DNA of 64,000 bases from Thinopyrum elongatum (taxonomy: Eukaryota > Streptophyta > Magnoliopsida > Poales > Poaceae): NCBI GenBank assembly GCA_011799875.1, contig CM022299.1:334288409-334352408 (forward strand), in the 5' to 3' direction. Shown one piece after another: positions 12,077 through 24,962 of this stretch (position 1 is its first letter; each line of letters opens with the position of its first letter). Both the position numbers and the translations under genes were made by a program. Below the pieces are notes generated by a model. The model did no database searches and was not told the DNA's origin. It saw only the letters and a program-made list of their open reading frames with translations.

Positions 12077-14864
12077 ATCTATGTTTTATGCCTAGCTAGG
12101 GGCGTTAAACAATAGCGCTTGTTGGGAGGCAACCCAATTTTATTTTTATGTTATTTGTTTTTGGTTCTGTTTTTCTATAAATACACATTATTACCTCTGT
12201 AGTAATTGTGTTTTGGTGTTTTAATTAGTGTTTGAGCCAAGTAAGACATTTGGGATGGCTTACGGTGATAGTTGATTTGATCTAGCTGAAAAACAGAAAC
12301 TTTTGCATCCAGTAACAGAATTGTTTAAATTCACTGGAGCGTGTAAAAATTCAGAATGTTTTACACATGATTTATATACAAATTTCCTATGTTTTCCTAA
12401 TTTTAAAGAATTTTTGGAGTTACATAAGTATGATAACAATTCAGATCTTCGCAGACTATTCTGTTTTTGACAGATTCTGTTTTCTATGTGTTGTTTGCTT
12501 ATTTTGATGAATCTATGGGTAGTATCGGGGGGGATGAACCATGGAAAAGTTGGAATACAGTAGATATTACACCAATATAAATAAATAATGAGTTCACAAC
12601 AGTACCAAAAAGTGGTGATTTATTTTCTTATACTAACGGGTCTCATGAGTTTTCTGTTGAGTTTTGTGTTGTGAAGTTTTCAAGTTTTGGGTAAAGATTT
12701 GATGGACTATGGAATAAGGAGTGGCAAGAGCCTAATATTGGGGATGCCCAAGGCACCCCAAGGTAATATTCAAGGACAACCAAGCATCTAAGCTTGGGGA
12801 TGCCCCGGATGGCATCCCCTCTTTCGTCTTCGTCTATCGGTAAATTTACTTGAGGCTACATTTTTATTCACCACATGATATGTGTTTTGCTTGGAGCGTC
12901 TTGTATGATATGAGTCTTTGATTTTTAGTTTGCCACAATCATCCTTGCTGTACACACCTTTTGAGAGGGACACACATGAATCATGAATTTATTAGAATAC
13001 TTTATGTGCTTCACTTATATCTTTTGAGCTAGGCAATTTTGCTCTAGTGCTTCACTTATATCTTTTTAGAGCACGGCGGTGGCTTTATTTTATAGAAATT
13101 ATTGAACTCTCATGCTTCACTTATATTATTTTGAGAGTCTCTCTAAACACCATGGTAATTTTCTTAGGTTATGAATTTAGTCCTAATATGATGGGCATCC
13201 AAGAGGGATATAATAAAAACTTTCATATAAAGAGCATTGAATACTCTGAGAAGTTTGATTCCTTATGATTGTTTTGAGGTATAAAGATGGTGATATTAGA
13301 GTCATTCTAGTGAGTAATTGTGGATTGGTATAAATACTTGTGTTAAAGTTTGTGATTCATGTAGCATGCACGTATGGTGAACCATTATGTGATAAAGTCG
13401 GAGCATGATTTATTTATTGATTGTCTTCATTTTGAGTGGCTGTCGGGGACGAGCGATGGTCTTTTCCTACCAATCTATCCCCCTAGGAGCATGCGTGTAG
13501 TACTTTGTTTCGATAGCTAATAGACTTTTGCAATAAGTATGTGAGTTCCTTATGACTAATGTTGAGTCCATGGATTATACGCACTCTCACCCTTCCACCA
13601 TTGCTAGCCTCTCTAGTACCGCGCAACTTTCGCCGGTGCACTACACCCACCATATACCCTTCCTCAAAACAGCCACCATACCTACCTATTATGGCATTTC
13701 CATAGTCATTCTCAGATATATTGCCATGCAACTTTCACCGCTCCGTTTATTATGACACGCTCCATCATTGTCATATTGCTTTGCATGATCATGTAGTTGA
13801 CATAGTATTTGTGGCAAGGCCACCGTTCATAATTTTCATACATGTCTCTCTTGATCATTGCACATCCCAGTACACCGCCGAAGGCATTCATATAATGTCA
13901 TATTTTTGTTCTAGAATCGAGTTGTAAGTAAATAAAAGTGTGATGATCATCATTATTAGAGCATCGTCCCATGTGAGGAAAGGATGATGGAAGCTATGAT
14001 TCCCTCATGAGTTGGGATGAGTCTCCGGACTACAAAAAATAAAAGAGGCCAAAAGAAGCCCAAACAAAAAAAAGAAAAAAATGAGAGAAAAGAGAGAAGG
14101 GGCAATGCTACTATCCTTTTACCACACTTGTGCTTCAAAGTAGCACCATGATCTTCATGATAGAGAGTCTCCTATGTTGTCACTTTCATATACTAGTGGG
14201 AATTTTTCATTATAGAACTTGTCTTGTATATTCCAATGATGGGCTTCCTCAAATTTCCCTAGGCCTTCATGAGCAAGCGAGTTGGATGCACACCCACTTA
14301 GTTTCTTTTTGAGCTTTTATAAACGTATAGCTCTAGTGCATCCGTTGCATGGCAATCCCTACTCACTCACATTGATATCTATTGATGGGCATCTCCATAG
14401 CCCGTTGATACGCCTAGTTGATGTGAGACTATCTCCTTCTTTTTGTCTTCTCCACAACCACCATATTCTATTCCACCTATAGTGCTATATCCATGGCTCA
14501 CGCTCATGTATTGCGTGAAAGTTGAAAAAGTTTGAGAACATCCAAAGTATGAAACAATTGCTTGGCTTGTCATCGGGGTTGTGCATGATTTAATACTTTG
14601 TGTGATGAAGATGGAGCATAGCCAGACTATATGATTTTGTAGGGATAACTTTGTTTAGCCATGTTATTTTGAGAAGACATGATTGCTTTATTAGTATGTT
14701 TGAAGTATTATTGTTTTTATGTCAATATTAAACTTTTGTTTTGAATCTTATGGATCTGAATATTCATGCCACAATAAAAAAAATTACATGGATAAATACG
14801 TTAGGTAGCATTCCACATCAAAAATTCTGTTTTTACCATTCACCTACTCGAGGACGAATAGGAA
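12077..14864 (+). other. Long non-coding 3' region of the Sabrina-like element
   Basis: About 2.8 kb between the gag-protease stop and the 3' LTR. No pol domain is found in any frame; open frames are shorter than about 85 codons. It begins with a small TTGGG/CCCAA hairpin at 12122-12137 and contains the paired stem-loops at 12738-12819. The same landmarks occur in the same order after the short ORF in the element at 57.8 kb. Confidence 0.75.
12738..12819 (+). promoter_or_regulatory. Two adjacent conserved stem-loops
   Basis: The first (12738-12761) pairs TTGGGG with CCCCAA and TGCC with GGCA around a three-base loop, with one bulged A. The second (12796-12819) has a perfect nine-base stem, GGGGATGCC / GGCATCCCC, with a six-base loop. 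The sequence leading into the second stem, AAGCTTGGGGATGC, is identical to the polypurine tract at the 3' LTR. The same pair recurs at 60966-61048 in another element. Function is unknown; packaging, internal plus-strand priming or 3'-end formation are possibilities. Confidence 0.6.
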
Positions 14865-14880
14865 TTAAGCTTGGGGATGC
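14865..14880 (+). other. Polypurine tract before the 3' LTR
   Basis: TTAAGCTTGGGGATGC ends one base before the 3' LTR start at 14882. It is the expected site of plus-strand priming. Confidence 0.75.
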
Positions 14881-14881
14881 T

Positions 14882-16458
14882 TGATACGTCTCCAATGTAT
14901 CTATAATTTTTTATTGTTCCATGCTATTATTTTATCTGTTTTGGATGTTTTATATGCATTAATATGCTATTTTATATTATTTTTGGGACAAACTTATTAA
15001 CCTAGAGCCTAGTGCCAATTTCTGTTTTTTTCCTTGTTTTTGAGTTTTACAGAAAAGAAACGGAGTCCAAACGGAATAAAACTTTCGTGATGATTTTTCT
15101 TGGACCAGAAGACACACGTAGGACTTGGAGAGGAAGGCAGAAGAGTCCCGAGGGCTCCACAAGCCCTCAGGGCACGCCCTGGGGGGGCACACCCTGGCTT
15201 GTGGGCCCCACGAGAGTCCTCCAACCCTAATCTTTGGCCTATAAATTCAGAAATATTCCCAAACCACCAGAAGCGTCCACCAAAATACTTTTCCGCCACC
15301 GTAACCTTTTGTACCCGTGAGATCCCATCTTGGGGCCTTTTCCGGCATCCTGTCAGAGGGGGATTCGATCACGGAGGGCTTCTACATCAACTCTATTGCC
15401 CTTCCGATGAAGTGTGAGTAGTTTACCACAGAGCTACGGGTCCATAGCTAGTAGCTAGATGACTTCTTCTCTCTCTTTGATCCTCAATACCATGTTCTCC
15501 TCGTTGTTCTTGGAGATCTATCTGATGTAATATTCTTTTGTGATGTGTTTGTCGAGATCCGATGAATTGTGGATTTATGATCGGTTTATCTATGAATATT
15601 ATTTGAGTCTTCTCTGAATTCTTATATGCATGATTTGATATCTTTGTATTTCTCTTTGAATTATCGGTTTGGTTTGGACAACTAGATTGGTTCTTCTTGC
15701 AATGGGAGAGGTGCTTAGTTTTGGATTCAATCTTGCGGTGTCCTCACCCAGTGACAAAGTAGGGGTAGCGAGGCACGCATTGCATTGTTGCCATCAAGGG
15801 TAAAAAGATGGGGTTTTCATCATATTGCTTGAGTTTACCCCTCTACATCATGTCATCTTACTTAAGGCGTTTACTCTGTTCTTTTCAACTTAATACTCTA
15901 GATGCATGCTGGATAGCGGTCGATGTGTGGAGTAATAGTAGTAGATGCAGAATCATTTCGGTCTACTTGACATGGACGTGGTGCCTATATTCATAATCAT
16001 TGCCTTGGATATCGTCATAACTTTGCGCTTTTCTATCAATTGCTCGACAGTAATTTGTTTACCCACCGTATTATTTGCCTTCAAGAGAGAAGCCTCTAGT
16101 GAAACCTATGGCCCCGGGTCTATTTTTCATCATATATTTTCAGATCTATAAACCAAAAAACCCAAAAATACCTTGCTGCAATTTATTTACTTTTATTTTG
16201 TTTTACGTTTTAGTAAGTTTTTATATCTATCTCTATCAGATCTCACCTGTGCAAGTGACCGTGAAGGGATTGACAACCCCTTTATCGCGTTGGGTGCAAG
16301 TGTTTGATTGTTTGTGCAGGTGCATAGATTGGAGACTTGTGTGTATCTCCTACTGGATTGATACCTTGGTTCTTAACTGAGGGAAATATTTATCTCTACT
16401 TTGCTGCATCACCATTTCCTCTTCAAGGGAAAAACCAACGCAAGCTCAAGAACTAGCA
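14882..16458 (+). repeat. 3' LTR of the Sabrina-like element
   Basis: 1577 bp. It matches the 5' LTR throughout. The leader hairpin (15157-15204) has lost several CG-rich pairs compared with the 5' copy (CGCGCC reads CACGCC or CACACC), consistent with deamination of methylated cytosines. Confidence 0.92.
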
Positions 16459-16463
16459 TGTGG

Positions 16464-17000
16464 GTACAGTGTACTAACTTCTGCAGAGTGTGTATAATCT
16501 ATCGATAGCCGCGCCCGCGAATATGGGCCCAGTTCGTAGTAGGTCACACTATGGGTCAACAGTAATAATAACCTGCTTAATGATAACCACGGTCCGATGA
16601 GAAAAGAAGTTGGTTGATCTTTATGTGATCGTGAGAGGATCACGGTGGTATTGTGGATACCGAAACTTGTTGATGTTTGTGGTGTTATGCGATAATCATG
16701 GGTAAGGATCAAGCTACTTGTAGTCAGGTAATGATTACTACGGTATTGTTAATACCAAGCTTGATTTGATCCTAAGGTGATCGTGTGATGTCCACGATGG
16801 TAAGTGGTACATGTGGTGGTTACGAGGTAACCCCGAACAGAGTAAGTTGAATCATGATAGTTTAAACATGCTGCATGCTACTATCATCATGTTCATAAGT
16901 TCATGCCATGCTTATAATGTGCTAGCGCGCAGTAGATATTTTCATCCTCATTTTGACAAGAAAGCAGGGGACCCAGCTACTATCGTCATAAATAGGATAG
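16464..17000 (+). mobile_element. Old Gypsy-type long LTR fragment, right part
   Basis: Continuation of the element starting at 4665. The stretch 'ctgcagagtgtgtataatctat...gatagccg' lines up with 'ctgcagggaagtttatctat...aatagccg' in the long LTRs at 36.65 and 48.93 kb, and with 'ctgcagggaagaaacttctat...gatagcc' in the solo LTR at 42.6 kb. It is the same landmark at the same place relative to the LTR end. Recognisable LTR sequence fades near 17.0 kb with no terminal CA, so the right end is lost. The boundary is approximate. Confidence 0.5.
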
Positions 17001-17655
17001 TGTATCAGTCAGAGCAATTAGTCGTATTTCACATGTATAGCAAATATGAAACGTTTTCAGCTTATACCCGAATCTCTAGCACCAATCTTGAAAACACAGC
17101 GGACGGCTCACGATCTGCCGGTACATCACAGAACCGCGCAATTTTCCTCATCACTTTAGTTACTAGCTTGGCGGTTAAAGCATTATGACTGTACATTTTT
17201 GGAAAAGGACTATGACTGTACATGTGTGGCAGTCATGAGTATTCTCTTTTCTTTCTTCTTGGATGGACGATTCGGCGGAGGCGCTGGGTGCTGTCCTTCT
17301 GGCACCTTGTCTAACCTATGTGTAGACCTTCCTTCAATCCCAATGAAACGGCGCATAATTTTGTTGTGCATTTCGGGAAAAGACTTTATTAACCAGCAAA
17401 CGTCATATTTTTAAGCAATTCCAGCGAACGCCTTTAGAACCGTCAAATCCCAATCAAACACGTGACGATTACTCTGCGCATCATGGCAATTTTCCTACTA
17501 GTTTACTACATGACAATTTTCGCTTTAGAGCATGATAAATCCTTACAAACAACATAATAGTTTTACCTGTTTTTGCATGATAATTCTCAGCGTTTGCTGG
17601 GAAATCTTAAAATCTGACGTCAGTTTTTTAACATTTTCCTTTGGTAAAAGTACGA
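17001..17655. other. Unassigned sequence, no gene seen
   Basis: No coding frame with a recognisable domain. A 13-base direct repeat, TATGACTGTACAT, occurs near 17186 and 17211. Otherwise I see nothing I can name. Confidence 0.4.
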
Positions 17656-18455
17656 GAAATCATTTCTTTTTTTGGAAAAGGAGGATGTACCCCGGCCTCT
17701 GCATCTGGGCGATGCATGCAGCCATTTTATTAATTATTCACAAAGTCCTTACAAGATAATACAACAGTAAACCTGAAGCCATCATCTTGGCAACACCTAT
17801 CGCTACTACTATTCCCGTGATGAAGGGGTGCCCAATGTCCGAGCCTAATACCAAACAGACATTGCACTAACACCTAACATCTAATGCCGGATGCCCCATC
17901 CAAGCCACAATACCTGGACTGGGTTACACACCGGTCCGGCGCACTTTCAGTGGACACCACATGTGCACGCTGCAAGGGCCATCACCTCCTTCATCCATCG
18001 ATCCATCCTTAGATCAGATACTGACGCATCGACTTTGCCAGATCTCTCTGCGATCGACGCCACCACGATGCCAGACAGCGTCGTCCTCCTGCACGAGTCC
18101 ATCGCCACCCATCCGACGCCGAGTCTGCACTGCGCCATGCCGCCGAGATCCGCCGCCATCGATGTGTAGGATGAAGCACCGCTCCACCACCTACCGACGC
18201 TCAACCACCAAGCCGTCCACATTTCTGTCCAGCCAATAAATGTCTCCAAAGATGATGCCCCCACGGGGGTGACGACGAAGACATCGCCATCATCCGATCC
18301 AGGAGGCCCCTCAACGCCTCCAACGAGGGCTACGACACCCACGGGCGCCGCCGTCAATGGTAGCGTCCTCCAGATCTGAGGTTTCCCCCGGAAACAATGG
18401 AGCAAGGGACGCCCCCACCATCACCTCCAACGAGGAAGACGACACCCACGGGCGC

Positions 18456-18928
18456 TGAGGGAGTCCTGGATTAGGGGGTCCTCGGGTGTCCGGTCTATTC
18501 GATATGGGCCGTACTGATGGGCCATGAAGATAAAGCAGAAGACTATCCCCCGTGTCCGGGTGGGACTCCTATATGCGTGGACGGCAAGTTTGGTGTCTGG
18601 ATGTACTCCTTCCTTCCTTTGTAAACCGACTTTGTACAACCCTGGGCCCCTCCGGTGTGTATATAAACCGGAGGGTTTAGTCCGTAGAGGCCATCAGAAT
18701 AATCATAGGCTAGACAGCTAGGGTTTAGCCATTACGATCTCGAGGTAGATCAACTCTTGTATCCCCTATACTCATCGAATACAATCAAGCAGGACGTAGG
18801 GTTTTACCTCCATTAAGAGGGCCCGAACCTGGGTAAACATCGTGTCCCCATTGTCCCCTGTTACCATTGATCCTTAGACTCACAGCTTGGGCCCCCCTAC
18901 CCGAGATTTGCCAGTTTTGACACCGACA
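18456..18928 (+). repeat. 5' LTR of the Fatima-like element
   Basis: 473 bp with TG...CA ends. A TATATAAA promoter box lies in the middle (about 18658-18667), followed by the presumed transcript start. A primer-binding region (TTGGTGCTTTCATTGAGAG) follows immediately; its tRNA was not identified. Confidence 0.92.
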
Positions 18929-18976
18929 TTGGTGCTTTCATTGAGAGCTCCGCTGTGTAGTCGCGAGAAGCGATCT

Positions 18977-21900
18977 ATGGCTCGCCTTGTCATCAATGAC
19001 GATATCACCTCTGGAAGGAGCCTAACTTCAGGATAGGTCCTCCAGCTCGGCAGTTTCACCATGGGTGCCGGCATGACCATGGGTGCCAACAGCGCCCCCC
19101 GTGATCGCCAAACATCACCCCCGCATCGGTCTCGAACACTCCGAAAAGATGGATCCGGCGAATGTCTCGTCCTTAAATGAGCTGCTAGATCGCATCGCCG
19201 CCCTGGGGCTTTCAACGGATTATGATCGGATCGGGCTCAAACCCGACCAGAGGGAAATTAATTCCCCGCCGATCACCCACCTGGTAGCGGTCGTCGAGGA
19301 ATGAGCCGAAAACACTTCTTCCCCTAAACTAAAGACCAACTATGTTCGTGTCTCCGAACCTCTTGGGTCAGACACCCTCCCTTTGGATAAGACTCCGCGT
19401 CCCCCAAACTCAGGGTCGGACATTGGGTCCGGGGAGCACTTGGATCTCCCTGGACCCGAACTGGTGACTTTGGAGATTTTACAGGCTCCGGATGCAATCT
19501 TGGGTCGGGATTCGAGTTTTTGCCCACCCACCCACCACAATCAATACTCTCCAAGTAATTCAGGCCCTCCAAACATATGTGACCTAATGTATGTACGGTA
19601 GCAACCTCGGGAAATGGCCCATCACTTCAGGGCCAGATTCCTACTTATCAAAAACAAGATTAAAGATTGCTGCGACGACGATGCAGTCTCGGTCTTTCAT
19701 CGCAATTGTACCGACGAGAGAATTCGGAATGCCCTCAACCGCCGTCGCATACAGAGTTTCACTGAGCTATCGCACATAGTACGAAAGTATTGCGCGATGG
19801 AAAGCACTTGGAAGGCACAGAAAACCCAATTGGAACCTGCTGCCTTTAAGCAGTGCACTGCCCCGGGCAAAACGGATACACCCTTATGAGGCATCCGACC
19901 ATAAGCCCGTCGGCAGGAAAAACAAACCCTCTACGGGATACAGGTCCATTCTTGATGAACTCCTCGACAAGCCCTGTCCGGTACATACGACGCCGAGCAC
20001 TGACTCAACTCGCAGCCTTCGAGCATGTTGGGTACTCCGGCAGGTAGCTAAAAGTGGCGAGGCCATCCTCACCACTGCCACTCCAGAGAAGTATTCTTCG
20101 GAGGATGACAATTTTAACGTCCTTACGGTCTTCAAGATTTTCTCCTCAAATAATCAGCGTAAGAGGGCACTCCGCGACCTCGCCGAAGTCCACCAAGTAA
20201 CCGCAGTGAGCCCATGGAACGACGCGGCAATAACCTTCACTGCTGACGACAAACCAAGGGCCCGATCAGTCCGAGCACCCGCCGCTTTAGTTCTAAACCC
20301 AATTGTGGGCTGCTTTCGACTTACCAAAGTGCTCATGGACGGTGGCAGCGGGCTTAACCTCATCTACGAGGACACGCTCGACAAAATGCAGATCGATAGA
20401 ACACGCATCAAGCAAAGCAGTACCACCTTTCGAGGTATCATCCCTAGTCGAGGAGCACGATGTTCGGGGAGAATTAAACTTGACGTAGTATTCGGCACGC
20501 CTGAAAATTACAGGTCGGAGGAGCTGCTCTTTCACATCGCTCCCTTCAATAGCGGCTACCATGCCCTTCTAGGGCGGGGCGCTTTTTTACGCTTCCAAGC
20601 CGTACCCCATTATGGGTACATGAAGCTTAAAATGCCGGGGCCCAATGGAATAATCACAGTTGCGAGTGATCCGGATACAGCACTCCGCGCCGAAAACAAA
20701 ACCGCATCCTTGGCCCTTGAGGCACTCTCCGAAGCCCTTGCGGCCGAAGAATTAACCACCCTACGATCCACGGTGGACAAGGATGATGTGATTCTCGATA
20801 AGAGACCTAAATCCACCTCTTTCAAGCCAGCAGATGAAATAGTTAAATTTCAAGTGCACCCGACGGATCCTAACAAAACAGCGTCCATCGAAGCACAGCT
20901 GGATCCGACGGTAGATGCCGCCTTACGCGCGTTCCTACGTGAAAATTGGGATATCTTCGCCTGGCACCCTTCGGACATGCCCGGTATCCCACGTAGACTG
21001 GCCGAACACAGCGTCAACATAATTAAGGGGTTCAAACCAGTCAAGCAAACACTACGGCGATTTTCCGAACCCAAACGACAAGCTATGGGGGAGGAGCTAG
21101 CCAAACTACTCGAGGCTGGGTTCATCAGAGAAATCAAACACCCGGATTGGCTAGCCAACTTGGTCATAGTGCCGAAGAAGGACAAATCTTGGCGCCTTTA
21201 TGTCGATTTCAAAGACCTCAATAAGGCTTGCCCTAAAGACCCTTTCCCATTGCCCCACATTGACCAGATTATTGATGCGACCACGGGACACGACTCATTG
21301 TGTTTCCTCGACGCTTACTCCGGATACCATCAGATTAAAATGAAGGAGTCCGACCAGGACGCAACGGCATTCATCACCCCGTATGGGCCTTTCTGTTTCA
21401 ACACTATGCCTTTTGGGCTTAAAAACGTTGGTGCCACTTACCAACGCATGATTCAAACATGCTTGGAAAAACAAATCGGCAAGACAGTAGAAGCATATGT
21501 GGACGACGTGGTCATCAAGACCAAACACGTTGAATCATTGGTGGACAATCTCCGCCTCACATTTGACAACCTCCGAACATACGACATACGGCTCAATCCG
21601 AAAAAATGCGTCTTCGGTGTTCCAGCCGGAAAGCTATTAGGGTTCATTGTCTCCCATAGAGGAATTGAAGTAAACCCAGCTAAAATCCGAGCCTTGTCGC
21701 AATTGGCTACGCCAACAGACCTAAAACAGGTCCAAAAGCTAGCAGGGTGCGTAGCGGCCTTGAGCTGCTTTATCTCCAGATTAGGAGAAAAAGCATTACC
21801 ACTTTATAGACTGCTCAGACGCATCGACAACTTTGAATGGACGGAAGCGGCCACAGCCGGATTGGAAGAAATAAAAATCATATTAGCAGGCAATCCAATC

Positions 21901-24150
21901 CTAGCCACCCCAAGTGTTGGCGAGCCTATGCTGCTTTATATCTCCGCAACTCACCAGGTAGTGAGCGCCGTACTCATCGTCGAACATGGGGAAGAGGGAC
22001 ATAAATTACCCATCCAAAAGCCAGTGTATTACATATCAGAGGTCCTTACACCTTGCAAATCCCGATACCCTCACTACCAAAAGATAGCTTACGCGGTCTT
22101 TATGGCATCCCAAAAACTCCGACACTATTTTCAAGAGTGTTCGATCACGGTGGCATCCGAAGTACCACTTAACGACATTATAAATAACAGGGACGCCACC
22201 GGCCGCATAGCTAAATGGGCCATTGAGCTCTTACGGTTTGAAATAACATACAAGCCATGCCGAGCTATTAAATCTCAGGTGCTGGCCGACTTCGTCGCAG
22301 AGTGGACGAAAGCCGAGCTCCCCAAAGAGTACAGTTCCTACTCCAACTGGATCATGTACTTCGACGGCTCTAAAATGCTAGCCGGACTGGGGGCTGGCAT
22401 CATCTTGACATCCCCTACGGGGGACACAGTCCGCTACGTGTTGCAAATCATGTATACGGACTCCAATAACGCAGCCGAATACGAGGCACTTTTACATGGT
22501 CTCCGCATGGCTGTCTCCATGGGCATACAACACCTAGAGGTGCGCGGCGATTCGAACCTCGCAATATCTCAGGTAAATGGAGAGTTCGATGCAAAAGATC
22601 CAAAAATGGCGGCATATCGAAACGCCGTATTAAAAATATCAGCTCGGTTCGAGGGGCTCGAATTTCATCACATCGCTAGAGACAGTAACCAGGCAGCGGA
22701 TATACTCGCTCGCATGGGCGCCAAGTGCGACCCCGTCCCGCCTAATACCTTCATGGAAAGGCTCTTCAAGCCATCCGTGGTATGGCAGGACGAAAGCGGA
22801 GACGCAAGTACGGACCTGATCACACCCCCATCAGCCGAACATGATACAGGTATCATCGGGGGTTCGGATACCGAAATAACACCCTCTGCTCATGAGATCA
22901 TGGTCGTTTTTGCTCCATGGACTGAACCCTTCCTATCCTACCTTAATAGGCAGGAGCTTCCTGATGATCAAAATGAGGCCCGTCGCATAGTTCGGCGTTC
23001 TAAAGCCTACAAAGTTCACGAAGGTGAACTGTACAAGAAAAACACTACCGGAGTTCTCCAAAGGTGTATCTCCGAAGAGGAGGGACGGCAACTCTTGGCT
23101 GAAATACATGCTGGTCTGGGCGGCCATCACGCCGCAGCTCGGGCCCTCGTAAGCAAAGCTTTCCAAACAGGTTTTTTCTGGCCAACGGCCCGAGCAGACG
23201 CACAAGCCCTTGTCCAGCGTTGTGTGGGATGTCAGCTTTTCGCCAATCAAAGTCATATGCCTCCCACCGCCTTAAGAACAATCCCCATTACTTGGCCCTT
23301 CGCGGTCTAGGGGCTCGATATGGTCGGACCCCTTAAAGGGGGAAGCCACAAAAAGAAATATTTACTGGTTATGCTGGATAAATTCACTAAGTGGATAGAG
23401 GCCAAACCAGTAAAAACGGCTGAAGCAGGACCAGTGATCGACTTTATATCCGGCGTGGTACACCACTATTGTGTCCCGCACAGTATCATCACTGACAATG
23501 GCTCCAATTTCACAGCTGATGAGGTGAAAAACTGGTGTGCTAAATTGGGCATTAAACTTGACTATGCATCCGTTTACCACCCTCAAACAAACGGTCAGGT
23601 TGAACGGGCCAATGGCCTGATAATGAGCGGTATTAAACCCCGACTGGTGCGCTCCCTACGGGAGTCAGATAAACACTGGGTTGAGGAACTCGATTCCGTG
23701 CTCTGGGGGCTGCAGACTACACCTAACCGGACAACCGGATATAGACCTTTCTTCATGGTGTACGGCGCGGAAGCTGTCCTGCCCTACGAAATTATTCATG
23801 ACTCACCTCGAGTGCGCATGTACGAAGAGTGAGAAGCCGAGCTCGATCGGCAGGACGACCTAGACGGTCTCGAAGAGGAGCATGATATTGCACAAGCCCG
23901 TTCCGCACTTTATCAACAACGGGCCAGGCGATACCAAAGCAGAGAAGTGCAGGCCAAGACTTATAACGTTGGCGAACTCGTCTTGCATCTCCCGGAGAAG
24001 AAGAAGGATAAGCTCAAACCGAGATGGGAGGTCCCCTTCATCATAGATGAAGTTCTCACAGGAGGAGCCTATCGCCTTCGTAACGCATCGGATAATCGCC
24101 TTGAGCAAAATCCATGGAACGCTGCTCGGCTCCGACGATTCTACGGATAG
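18977..24150 (+). pseudogene. gag-pol polyprotein pseudogene, Gypsy type
   Basis: Gag is broken by frameshifts: a fragment at 19614-19889 (FHRNCTDERIRNALNRR), then a one-base shift near 19870-19885. From there one frame is open to 23310. It contains protease (LMDGGSGLNLIY), reverse transcriptase with YVDD at about 21499, RNase H beginning MYFDGSK with the D-E-D acidic residues, and an integrase HHCC finger (GGHH...CVGC). The frame then hits TAG at 23308-23310, where the family has Trp before GLDMVGPLK. Integrase catalytic D-D-E motifs follow (TDNGSNF, NGQVERAN) to a TGA at 23830-23832, also at an expected Trp. The C-terminal tail ends at 24150. The enzymatic domains look otherwise complete. 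Both stops fit G-to-A change of TGG. Confidence 0.88.
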
Positions 24151-24962
24151 TTCGGTCCCATCCTTTTTTCTTTTTTGATTAGGTTCCTTTTTTCTCCTCT
24201 TCTTTTTTATTTTTCCTTCTTTTATCCCCGGGTATGTTCGGATCTACCGAACTGTTAGGGGTACACATCTTTAAATGTATATACCCCACTATAACTGGGG
24301 GCTTCTTTGACGAAGCTTATTACTGAAATCTTGTTGCTTACATTGTTTACGTCGTTTGTTCTATACATCTTTTGCCATTTTATGCACCACTATGACTTAA
24401 GTTTTTGCCAAGCTGGGTTGCCTCGCTCCTGTGTTTATACCCTACGTTCCCGATTGTTCGGCTAGGGTGTAAAGGGAGCACCTCTGCGATTGTTACAACC
24501 GGGTACTCCAGATCTGTACCTCAGACGGGTGAAGCCGAAAGCTAGCGTTCTTAAGGGAATAATTGGTCGGCAAGCAACGACAGATTATTTATGTTTGTGT
24601 AATTCTTCTAACAAATACGGGATAGGCTGCCCGTAATTCAGATCAAAGCCTAGGCATGCATACTTAAGCGTGCCGACCCAAGGAAAGGAACCCTTAACGA
24701 AACTATTTTCCCTGGAAGATGTTTCTTACATTAAATAGTAATATAACATAACTCCCCGAACAAATTTTTCTGTTCGAGCAACATGACCGATTGCCTGGTT
24801 TCCAGACATAATGAATGTTTATTACATTCTAACATGGTATCCGGAAGCACTCCAACTTCTTGGTTTGGAGGTTGAAGCCGAAGGCCTGCGATGACAAATT
24901 TTGACAAGTTCGGTTGGAGATAAGTTTGATGATAAAGTACACTGATACATTGAATCGAACGC
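24151..24962. other. Spacer between gag-pol and the antisense gene
   Basis: About 800 bp without an open frame of note. It begins T-rich just after the pol stop. It must hold 3' processing signals for gag-pol and for the convergent minus-strand gene, but I cannot point to a specific site. Confidence 0.5.

Larger units (their letters stand above)
8168..16458 (+). mobile_element. Athila/Sabrina-like Gypsy element, gag-protease only
   Basis: A complete LTR retrotransposon: LTRs at 8168-9754 and 14882-16458, both starting TGATACGTCTCC and ending AGCA, with a primer-binding site, one long reading frame and a polypurine tract. It is flanked by TATGG (8163-8167) and TGTGG (16459-16463), a 5-bp target-site duplication with one mismatch. 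It inserted into the late part of the old LTR fragment, whose sequence continues across the junction. Between the reading-frame stop (12076) and the 3' LTR there are about 2.8 kb without reverse transcriptase, RNase H or integrase. It must therefore depend on enzymes from another element. The name Sabrina is from memory of the LTR start. Confidence 0.9.
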
